A program made the position numbers and the translations under genes. From contig JALHLM010000111.1 in assembly GCA_022844585.1 (NCBI GenBank), forward strand, positions 1-13,348: a stretch of 13,348 nucleotides of DNA, written 5' to 3'. The stretch comes from Pirellulales bacterium (lineage in GTDB: Bacteria > Planctomycetota > Planctomycetia > Pirellulales > JALHLM01). A model generated the notes under the pieces. It had not been told where the DNA came from. It made no database searches and saw nothing but the letters and a program-made list of their open reading frames with translations. Of this stretch, positions 1-5,317 are shown in pieces; the stretch's first letter is position 1, and each line of letters begins with the position of its first letter.

Positions 1-20
1 TTCGATAGGCGGGCCCCGGA

Positions 21-650
21 ATGGATTCCAGTGGACCGTTGCGCATGATGCGACCCAAACGGATGCTGTCGCGCTTCGTCGCGCTCTTAGTTATTCTTGC
101 GGCCAGTTCGCCGTGCGCTGGGTATGCGCCGCCTGATGAAGCACCCGCGCCGCCGGGACATGAGCAAGTTGAGCCAGCCGACGCGCATCGCCCGCGCGCC
201 CTGCGCCCGCTCAGCAATTCGCGACGTCAACACGACGGCGCGGCGAACCCGGCCGACGCGTTGACGTCTGGCGATGCACTCCAATCCGGCATGCCGGATC
301 TCAAGACTGTCGCGGCGAGCTTGAGTCTTGTGCTCGGGCTGTTCCTCACCGCCGCCTGGCTGCTGAAGCGTAGTCTGCCCAAGAGCGCCGGCATGTTGCC
401 GAGCGACGTCGTACAAGTGCTGGGGCGTACGCAATTGGCCGGAAAACAATTCGCCCATCTGGTGCGCTGCGGCAACAAGCTGCTGCTCGTGCACATCACG
501 CCGGGCGGCGCCGAGACCCTGACCGAAATCACCGAGCCGCTCGAAGTGGATCGCCTGCTCGGCATTTGCGCGCAGCAGAATCCCAACAGCGCTACGGCCG
601 CCTTCCGCGACGTATTCCAACAATTCGGCAAGGAGCGATCGCGTGCTTGA
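21..650 (+). CDS. fliO: Flagellar biosynthesis protein FliO-like
   Basis: Small bitopic membrane protein that helps assemble the FliP ring of the flagellar type III export gate. The 209-residue product has a signal-like hydrophobic stretch at about residues 15-36, a proline/alanine-rich low-complexity linker (37-90), a clear transmembrane helix at about 94-115 ending in LLKRS, and a compact FliO-type beta-rich domain (about 125-185) with VQVLGRTQLAGKQ and LLLVHITPGG. It is longer than typical FliO because of the signal-like segment and linker. The identification is supported by its place directly before fliP, overlapping it by 8 bases. The start is uncertain: ATG codons at 21, 45, 48 and 63 are in frame and none has a strong Shine-Dalgarno; starts at 45-63 would give a more compact signal sequence. 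Confidence 0.85.
   Translation: MDSSGPLRMMRPKRMLSRFVALLVILAASSPCAGYAPPDEAPAPPGHEQVEPADAHRPRALRPLSNSRRQHDGAANPADALTSGDALQSGMPDLKTVAASLSLVLGLFLTAAWLLKRSLPKSAGMLPSDVVQVLGRTQLAGKQFAHLVRCGNKLLLVHITPGGAETLTEITEPLEVDRLLGICAQQNPNSATAAFRDVFQQFGKERSRA
631..635 (+). promoter_or_regulatory. Ribosome binding site of fliP (AGGAG)
   Basis: AGGAG lies inside the 3' end of fliO, 7 bases before a GTG at 643. It is the best Shine-Dalgarno in the flagellar cluster and decides the fliP start: the alternative ATG at 790 has nothing comparable. It also indicates translational coupling with fliO. Confidence 0.75.
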
Positions 651-1662
651 TCGCCAAAATGGATCGACCGTCGATACGGCCACCGACGAAGATGCGGCGC
701 GAGATCGCATCGCGCCGCGCGAACGTGCCGAAGACTCCGCGTTGAACACCGAGACATCGCACCAGCACGTGCTGGTGCTACAGCGCAAGATGCCGCGAGG
801 CGCGTTGCGCTGGTTGTTGATGCCGGCGCTGTTGTTCGGTTTACTGACCTTACCGGCGATCGCCCAGCAGCCAATCACAGCCAACGCACCGCAGTCGATT
901 GGCGGCCCCGTGGCGGGCGGCTTACTTGGCGGGCCGGAGAATTGGACCAGCCCCGAGGGGGTTTCCGGCACGCTGCAAGTGATGCTGTTGCTGACGGTGC
1001 TGAGCATCGCCCCGGCGCTGTTGCTGATGACCACGTCGTTCGTGCGGATCGTCGTTGTGCTAGGACTTTTGCGCCAGGCTCTCGGCACCGGCCAATTGCC
1101 GCCCAGCCAGGTGATCACGGCGATGACGCTGTTCATGACCTTTCTGATCATGATGCCGGTCTGGGATCGCGTACGCACCGAGGCGATCACGCCGTACACG
1201 AATCACGAAATCTCGCTCGATGAAGCGGAAGAGCGCGGGCTGCGGCCCATTCGGGAATTCATGGAAGCCCAAATCGAGCGGACCGGCAACACCGACGACA
1301 TCTATCTCTTCCTGGAATACATCCCGCCGCCCGCGGACGCGGTATTGCCGCAGGGCTATGAAAAGCTGGAAGACGTGCCGCTGGACATGCTGTACAAGAC
1401 CTACGACGACGTGCCGCTCCGCGCGCTGCTGCCGGCGTTCATGCTCAGCGAGTTGAAGACGTCGTTCCTGATCGGCTTCCAGATCTACCTGCCGTTTCTG
1501 GTACTCGACATGGTCGTCTCCAGCGTAATGATCTCGATGGGCATGTTCATGTTGCCCCCAGTGTTGATCTCGCTCCCGTTCAAGCTCCTCCTGTTCGTCC
1601 TGGTCGACGGCTGGCGACTGATCGTCGGCATGCTGCTGGAAAGCTTTCAACCCTACACGTGA
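643..1662 (+). CDS. fliP: Flagellar export gate protein FliP
   Basis: Core subunit of the FliP5FliQ4FliR1 gate of the flagellar type III secretion apparatus in the inner membrane. The conserved core begins near residue 111 (LQVMLLLTVLSIAPALLLM) and contains the family signatures TSFVRIVVVLGLLRQALG, REFM, LLPAFMLSELKTSF, IGFQIYLPFLVLDMVVSS and LPFKLLLFVLVDGWRLIVG. The GTG start at 643 is chosen because of AGGAG 7 bases upstream and the overlap with fliO. It gives 339 residues against about 245 in enterobacteria. The excess is a charged 49-residue leader before the signal peptide (about 50-74, likely cut after AIA) and roughly 25 extra residues in the periplasmic loop (around YIPPPADAVLPQGYEKLEDV). 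An ATG at 790 would give 290 residues starting at the signal peptide, but lacks a ribosome site. A 20-bp perfect palindrome lies in the leader. Confidence 0.95.
   Translation: MLDRQNGSTVDTATDEDAARDRIAPRERAEDSALNTETSHQHVLVLQRKMPRGALRWLLMPALLFGLLTLPAIAQQPITANAPQSIGGPVAGGLLGGPENWTSPEGVSGTLQVMLLLTVLSIAPALLLMTTSFVRIVVVLGLLRQALGTGQLPPSQVITAMTLFMTFLIMMPVWDRVRTEAITPYTNHEISLDEAEERGLRPIREFMEAQIERTGNTDDIYLFLEYIPPPADAVLPQGYEKLEDVPLDMLYKTYDDVPLRALLPAFMLSELKTSFLIGFQIYLPFLVLDMVVSSVMISMGMFMLPPVLISLPFKLLLFVLVDGWRLIVGMLLESFQPYT
759..778. repeat. 20-bp perfect palindrome in the fliP leader
   Basis: GCACCAGCACGTGCTGGTGC is identical to its own reverse complement. It lies in the part of fliP that encodes the unusual residues before the signal peptide, 11 bases before the in-frame ATG at 790. 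In RNA it could form a hairpin; in DNA it could be an operator-like site or the trace of an inserted palindromic repeat. Confidence 0.8.
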
Positions 1663-1705
1663 CGAAAGCCACGAGAAGCCACCTCAGCCTTCAAAGTTCA
1701 GATAG

Positions 1706-1799
1706 TGGGGTGCCACTGGCGGCTGGCCCGCCAGTGCGAAGAGGTCGGTGATAGCCAAGTCAACTCCATCACTGGCGGACAAGCCGCCAGTGGCACCCA
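1706..1799. repeat. REP-like double hairpin between fliP and fliQ
   Basis: Two near-identical hairpins in opposite orientation. Each has a perfect 9-bp stem CACTGGCGG/CCGCCAGTG with a 5-base loop (stems 1714-1722/1728-1736 and 1770-1778/1784-1792). Both are flanked outside by matching GGGTGCCA/TGGCACCC, so the whole unit is also a long inverted repeat around a 33-base spacer. This is the architecture of REP/BIME elements. There is no U-run after either stem, so it is not a classical terminator, but it could stabilise or punctuate the message. Confidence 0.8.
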
Positions 1800-1815
1800 A
1801 TCTGATGTCGTCCGT

Positions 1816-1847
1816 CACTGAAAACTGAACACTGAAAACTTCAAACT
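1816..1847 (+). repeat. Heptamer repeat, left copy flanking fliQ
   Basis: A 32-base element built on three tandem copies of the 7-mer ACTGAA(A/C), ending 3 bases before the fliQ ATG. Its exact reverse complement occurs at 2121-2152 directly after the fliQ stop, and a diverged same-orientation copy lies before flhB. It occupies the place where a Shine-Dalgarno would be, and none is present. Confidence 0.85.
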
Positions 1848-1850
1848 ACG

Positions 1851-2120
1851 ATGGACCCCTCCTCCGCCACCGATCTCGCTCGCGAAGCCGTAATGATCGG
1901 CCTGTACGTCAGCGCGCCGATCCTGATTGTTGGCCTCCTGGTCGGCCTGCTCATCGGGCTACTGCAAGCCTTGACGCAGATTCAGGAACAAACCGTGGCG
2001 TTCGTCCCCAAACTGATCGCCATGATCGCCGCGATGACCCTGGCAATGCCCTGGATGATTTCGTTGATGATGGATTATGTCAGAAACTTGTTCGAGGGAA
2101 TTCCCGGGGCGCTTGGGTAG
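1851..2120 (+). CDS. fliQ: Flagellar export gate protein FliQ
   Basis: Small gate subunit that packs around FliP and FliR in the export-gate helical assembly. The 89-residue length is exactly typical. It has two hydrophobic helices (about 16-41 and 54-76) with the family motifs LLVGLLIGLLQALTQIQEQT and FVPKLIAM, and a short C-terminal tail. The ATG at 1851 is the only sensible start. There is no Shine-Dalgarno upstream; the leader is a heptamer repeat. The gene sits 188 bases after fliP, a wide gap for this operon and filled by repeats, and is bounded on both sides by a perfect 32-bp inverted repeat. Confidence 0.96.
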   Translation: MDPSSATDLAREAVMIGLYVSAPILIVGLLVGLLIGLLQALTQIQEQTVAFVPKLIAMIAAMTLAMPWMISLMMDYVRNLFEGIPGALG

Positions 2121-2152
2121 AGTTTGAAGTTTTCAGTGTTCAGTTTTCAGTG
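2121..2152 (-). repeat. Heptamer repeat, right copy flanking fliQ (inverted)
   Basis: Exact reverse complement, 32 of 32 bases, of 1816-1847. It begins at the very next base after the fliQ stop codon. With the left copy it could form a long-range stem enclosing the whole fliQ reading frame in mRNA. Confidence 0.85.
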
Positions 2153-2165
2153 GGGACAGGGGACA
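2152..2165 (+). repeat. Tandem GGGGACA pair
   Basis: Two adjacent copies of GGGGACA directly follow the right heptamer repeat and lead into the pyrimidine-rich stretch before fliR. It looks like one of several stacked repeat elements in this junction. Confidence 0.6.
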
Positions 2166-2197
2166 GCGGCACGTACGAAGCCAAGAGCAGCTTGCTT

Positions 2198-2247
2198 CAC
2201 CTACTTACTACTTCACCTACTCCACCTACTTACTACTCCACCTACTC
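2198..2247 (+). repeat. Two 25-bp pyrimidine-rich direct repeats before fliR
   Basis: Positions 2198-2222 and 2223-2247 are adjacent 25-base copies differing at one base, built from CACCTACT/TACTACT blocks. A C/T-rich run (CTCCCCTCCCCC) follows directly and ends at the proposed fliR GTG. The stretch is translated in the open frame extending upstream of fliR, but reads as low-complexity sequence, not as FliR. Confidence 0.75.
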
Positions 2248-2258
2248 TCCCCTCCCCC

Positions 2259-3056
2259 GTGTCCCCCACCTTCGCTCAACTCGGCGTAACGCTCGACCAG
2301 TTTCTGGCGTTTGTCGTGGTGTTGACGCGGATGAGCGGACTAATGCTGGCGGCGCCGGTGTTTGGGTCGCGCGAGGTGCCGGCGCAGATTCGCGCGCTGC
2401 TGGCCTTCACATTGAGCCTGGTGATCTTGCCCACGCAGTGGACGGCGCTCGTAACAGCGCCGAGCTCGCTGATCGATCTGTCGCTGTTGATCGGCGGTGA
2501 GTTGTTGATCGGCTACACGCTCGGCCTGGGTGTGATGACGATGTTCGCTGGAGTGCAGATCGGCGGGCAGATCGTCTCACAGACGGGCGGCATCTCGGCG
2601 GCCGACATTTTCAATCCCGGCTTTGACATGAGCGTGCCGATCATCTCGCAGTTCTACTACATGTTCGCGATGGCGGTGTTCCTGCTCATCGGCGGGCATC
2701 AGCAAGTCGTCGCGGCGCTGCTCGATACGTTTCAATCGATTCCACCCGGCGCGGCGACCGTGACCGATTCCGTCGTCGACTCGGTCGTCCGATTGATCAT
2801 GCAGAGTTTTTCGTTGGGCGTGCGCACCGCGGCCCCGGCCACGACGGCGCTCCTGCTGGCGACGCTGGTTCTCGGACTGGTCGGCCGCACATTGCCGCAA
2901 CTCAACCTGATGGCCCTCGGCTTCGGCATCAACGCCGTGGTGATGTTCATCCTCCTCGCCCTCGGCATGAGCGCCCTGGCCTGGCTCGTAGAAAACGAAC
3001 TGCCGGAAGTGATGGAAGTCGTCTACGACGCGCTACGAGGAATGGGCGATGGATGA
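2259..3056 (+). CDS. fliR: Flagellar export gate protein FliR
   Basis: Single-copy membrane subunit that closes the FliP/FliQ export gate. From GTG 2259 the product is 265 residues, a normal FliR length, starting MSPTFAQLGVTLDQFLAF. Family features include TRMSGLMLAAPVFGSREVPA, GELLIGYTLGLG, QIGGQIVSQTGG near the middle, and the C-terminal GRTLPQLNLMALGFGIN followed by a hydrophobic helix. The frame is open upstream to a TTG at 2124, but those 45 residues only translate the intergenic repeats, so that start is rejected. The GTG has no Shine-Dalgarno; its leader is almost pure C/T. Confidence 0.93.
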   Translation: MSPTFAQLGVTLDQFLAFVVVLTRMSGLMLAAPVFGSREVPAQIRALLAFTLSLVILPTQWTALVTAPSSLIDLSLLIGGELLIGYTLGLGVMTMFAGVQIGGQIVSQTGGISAADIFNPGFDMSVPIISQFYYMFAMAVFLLIGGHQQVVAALLDTFQSIPPGAATVTDSVVDSVVRLIMQSFSLGVRTAAPATTALLLATLVLGLVGRTLPQLNLMALGFGINAVVMFILLALGMSALAWLVENELPEVMEVVYDALRGMGDG

Positions 3057-3069
3057 ATGATGTATGCCG

Positions 3070-3100
3070 CTGAAAACTGAACACTGAAAGCTGAAAACTA
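3070..3100 (+). repeat. Heptamer repeat, third copy, before flhB
   Basis: Same orientation and position relative to the start codon as the copy before fliQ. It shares CTGAAAACTGAACACTGAAA, then carries an extra GCTGAAA unit, and ends with ACTACGC before the flhB ATG (ACTACG before fliQ). Across the 30 alignable bases about 27 match the fliQ copy. Confidence 0.75.
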
Positions 3101-3103
3101 CGC

Positions 3104-4189
3104 ATGGACGCCGAAGGCGATAAGTCGCAGGAAGCAACTCAGCATCGCCGCCAGCAGGCACGCGAGGAGGGGCAGGTTCCGCGCAGCCAGGATCTGGGGT
3201 CCGCGGTGTTGCTGGTCGGCGGACTGTGGGTGTTATTTTCGCTTAGCGGCGGATTGGTCACGTATTTCGCCGATTACTCGCAACGCCAGTTCGGCGGCGC
3301 CGCGTGGCTGACGGCCGATTCCGGGTTCTTGCTTGAAACCTGGATCGGCGAGTTGAGTCCGCTGGCCCGAGCGCTGCTGCCACTGTTGGCGGCCGGGATG
3401 GTGATCAGCATTGTCACCAGTTTGTTTCAGGGGGGTATTCTGTTCCTGCCGGACAAGTTGATGCCGGACTTCAGCCGCGTCGATCCGCTGCAGGGCTTTC
3501 GCCGGCTGTTTTCGATGGCCAGCGTGGTGCGGTTGGTGTTTGGCATCTTCAAGGTGATCATCGTCGCAGCCGTGGCGTATTGGAGTCTCCAGGGGCGCTA
3601 CGAAGACTTGTTGCTGATGGCGTTCCTGACATTGCCGCAGATTGGCGCGCTGCTGTTCGACATCCTGTTCTGGACATCGATGAAGATCGCCGCGGCGCTG
3701 TTGATGCTGGCCGTGGCCGACTACGCCTATCAGTATTGGAAGTACGAACAAGACCTGATGATGACCAACCAGGAAGTCCGCGAGGAGATGAAGAATCTGC
3801 AAGGCGATCCGCAGATTCTTTCCCGGCGCCGCGCGGCGCAACGGCAGTTGGTATTGAACCGTCTCGCCAAGACCGTGCCGAAGGCCGACGTGGTCGTCAC
3901 GAACCCGACCGAGTTGGCCGTGGCATTGCGCTACGACGATCAGACGATGCTCGCGCCGGTCGTCGTCGCGAAAGGCGCCGGCATCCTCGCGCAGCGCATT
4001 CGCAAACTCGCGCTGGAACACGGCATTCCGATCATCGAGAAAAAGCCGCTCGCGCAGGCGCTCTACAAAGACGTCGAGGTCAACCACCCGATTCCCGACA
4101 AGCTCTACGCCGCGGTGGCGGAGATTCTGGCGTACGTCTATCAACTCAAAGGCAAGCCGCTGCCAAAGGCGCCGACGCCGCAGTCGTAG
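3104..4189 (+). CDS. flhB: Flagellar export switch protein FlhB
   Basis: Inner-membrane component of flagellar type III secretion that changes export specificity from rod/hook to filament substrates after self-cleavage of its cytoplasmic domain. The 361-residue protein has the basic N-terminus (DKSQEATQHRRQQAREEGQVPRS), four transmembrane regions (about 31-53, 88-112, 141-162, 178-206), the linker QDLMMTNQEVREEMKNLQGDP, and a cytoplasmic domain with VVAKGAGILAQRIRKLA, IPIIEKKPLAQALYKDVEV and IPDKLYAAVAEILAYVY. The cleavage motif is N267-P268-T269-E270, where the family norm is NPTH. The ATG lies 47 bases after fliR behind a heptamer repeat without Shine-Dalgarno. A strong inverted repeat follows the gene. 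Confidence 0.96.
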   Translation: MDAEGDKSQEATQHRRQQAREEGQVPRSQDLGSAVLLVGGLWVLFSLSGGLVTYFADYSQRQFGGAAWLTADSGFLLETWIGELSPLARALLPLLAAGMVISIVTSLFQGGILFLPDKLMPDFSRVDPLQGFRRLFSMASVVRLVFGIFKVIIVAAVAYWSLQGRYEDLLLMAFLTLPQIGALLFDILFWTSMKIAAALLMLAVADYAYQYWKYEQDLMMTNQEVREEMKNLQGDPQILSRRRAAQRQLVLNRLAKTVPKADVVVTNPTELAVALRYDDQTMLAPVVVAKGAGILAQRIRKLALEHGIPIIEKKPLAQALYKDVEVNHPIPDKLYAAVAEILAYVYQLKGKPLPKAPTPQS

Positions 4190-4201
4190 AATGCTCTCTT
4201 G

Positions 4202-4282
4202 GAGCCAGAAGCGTCAGCGCCTGGAGCGCGCCGCAAAACGACGTCGTCTCCAGTGCGCTCCGGGCGCTGACGCTTCCGGCTC
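4202..4282. repeat. Inverted repeat between convergent flhB and RNA methyltransferase
   Basis: Arms 4202-4229 and 4255-4282 are 28 bases each and pair with 26 of 28 matches around a 25-base centre. It starts 12 bases after the flhB stop and ends 14 bases before the stop of the opposite-strand gene. The position suits a bidirectional terminator, although there is no clear T-tract. It may instead be a dispersed genomic repeat. Confidence 0.75.
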
Positions 4283-4296
4283 TATTTCAGCGATCG

Positions 4297-5091
4297 TCAA
4301 CCTCTTTGCCGCAGCGCCTCGTAGAACAGCACCGCTGCCGTGGCGGAGACATTCAAGCTATCGGCGCGGCCGCGCATCGGGAGTCGGATGGGAATCACGT
4401 CGTCGGCCAGCCACGCGTCGCTGAGCCCAGCCGCTTCGCTGCCGAGGACGATTGCCGACGGTCGCGCAAAATCGACGGCAGTGTAGTCCAGAGCGCCGTC
4501 CACGCGCGCGGCGTAGATGTTCAGTTTGTTGCGCCGCAACCAGGCGAGGGCCTCGGCGCTAGTGGCCGTCGCGGTCGGCACGGAGAAGATGGTACCAAGG
4601 CTCGCGCGGATGGTGTTCGGATTGAACAGATCGGTCCCACCATCGGCAATCACCAGCGCCGAGACGCCAACCGCGTCCGCGCTCCGCAACACCGCCCCAA
4701 CATTGCCGGGCTTTTCTACGCCCTCTAAGACCGCGACCAACGGGCAGGTCGGCAACGACAGCTTTTCCAACGAAGGCGTCCAGCTCGCGACCACGGCGAC
4801 GATGCCGTCTTCGCGCTCGCCATAGCTCAGCTTTTCAAACACCGCGGGCGTCACTCCAAACAGCGTGCCGCCGTGCTGTCGCAGCAACTGCAGCGCTGCC
4901 TGGGCGTCTGGCCCCTCCGCAAGCGTCGGACAAACAAAGGTCTCCTCGGGGCGGACGCCAGCTTCCACTGCACGCCGCAGTTCCCTGGCGCCGTGAATCG
5001 AGAACCGCCCCTGCTGCCGGCGCGCGCGGCGATCCTGCAGCTTCGCCGCCAATTTGACCCGCGGATTTTGCAAGCTGGTGATGAGTTCCAT
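4297..5091 (-). CDS. TrmH/SpoU-family (SPOUT) RNA 2'-O-methyltransferase
   Basis: Predicted S-adenosylmethionine-dependent ribose methyltransferase acting on tRNA or rRNA. The 264-residue protein has an N-terminal L30e-like substrate-binding region (SLQNPRVK near the start, GRFSIHGARELRRAVEAG at about 29-45) and a C-terminal knotted SPOUT domain with all three motifs: motif 1 KPGNVGAVLRSADAVG (N130, R136), motif 2 VLGSEAAGLS (E219), motif 3 IRLPMRGRADSLNVSATA (S245, N247, S249). The overall form is like RlmB/TsnR-type enzymes; the target nucleotide cannot be told from sequence. The ATG at 5091 is chosen because the family N-terminus begins there. The frame stays open upstream, but the residues there are not protein-like. 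It is convergent with flhB and divergent from the next gene. Confidence 0.93.
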   Translation of the reverse strand: MELITSLQNPRVKLAAKLQDRRARRQQGRFSIHGARELRRAVEAGVRPEETFVCPTLAEGPDAQAALQLLRQHGGTLFGVTPAVFEKLSYGEREDGIVAVVASWTPSLEKLSLPTCPLVAVLEGVEKPGNVGAVLRSADAVGVSALVIADGGTDLFNPNTIRASLGTIFSVPTATATSAEALAWLRRNKLNIYAARVDGALDYTAVDFARPSAIVLGSEAAGLSDAWLADDVIPIRLPMRGRADSLNVSATAAVLFYEALRQRG

Positions 5092-5304
5092 CGGAGCAAT
5101 TAGAGGTCGACGGTCGTACGACGGTCCATCATAGCAGCCGAAGGTGGTTTGGGTAAAAGGCGGCACCTGGGGCGAGCCGTGGTCCGTCGCCGCGCCATGA
5201 TCTCTCACGTTGCTGAGACTCTCGGGACGATGACGCTTATATCGGATTGCGCGCCTGCGGGAGAGTTTCCGGAAAGGGCGCGTACGACCGTCGTTGAGAC
5301 CGCC

Positions 5305-5311
5305 AGAAGGG
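5305..5311 (+). promoter_or_regulatory. Ribosome binding site (AGAAGGG)
   Basis: AGAAGGG lies 6 bases before the ATG at 5318 and supports that start over the in-frame TTG at 5294. Confidence 0.55.
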
Positions 5312-5317
5312 CCATTG

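Noticed and set aside
87..1199. Minus-strand open frames across fliO and fliP
   Set aside because: They are antisense to two recognisable flagellar genes and show no known motifs.
1816..2152. fliQ with its flanking inverted repeats considered as an insertion sequence
   Set aside because: There is no transposase; the enclosed gene is a standard fliQ in its normal operon position, and no target-site duplication is apparent.
2124..2258. Upstream extension of FliR from TTG 2124
   Set aside because: The 45 residues only translate the heptamer and pyrimidine repeats and do not look like FliR.
3580..4728. Open frame of 382 codons on the plus strand across the flhB end and the methyltransferase
   Set aside because: Arg-rich product out of frame with flhB and antisense to the methyltransferase; a high-GC shadow.
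5210..5242. Possible promoter TTGCTG...TTATAT before the Wzz-like gene
   Set aside because: The spacer is 21 bases and both boxes are imperfect; not strong enough to report.
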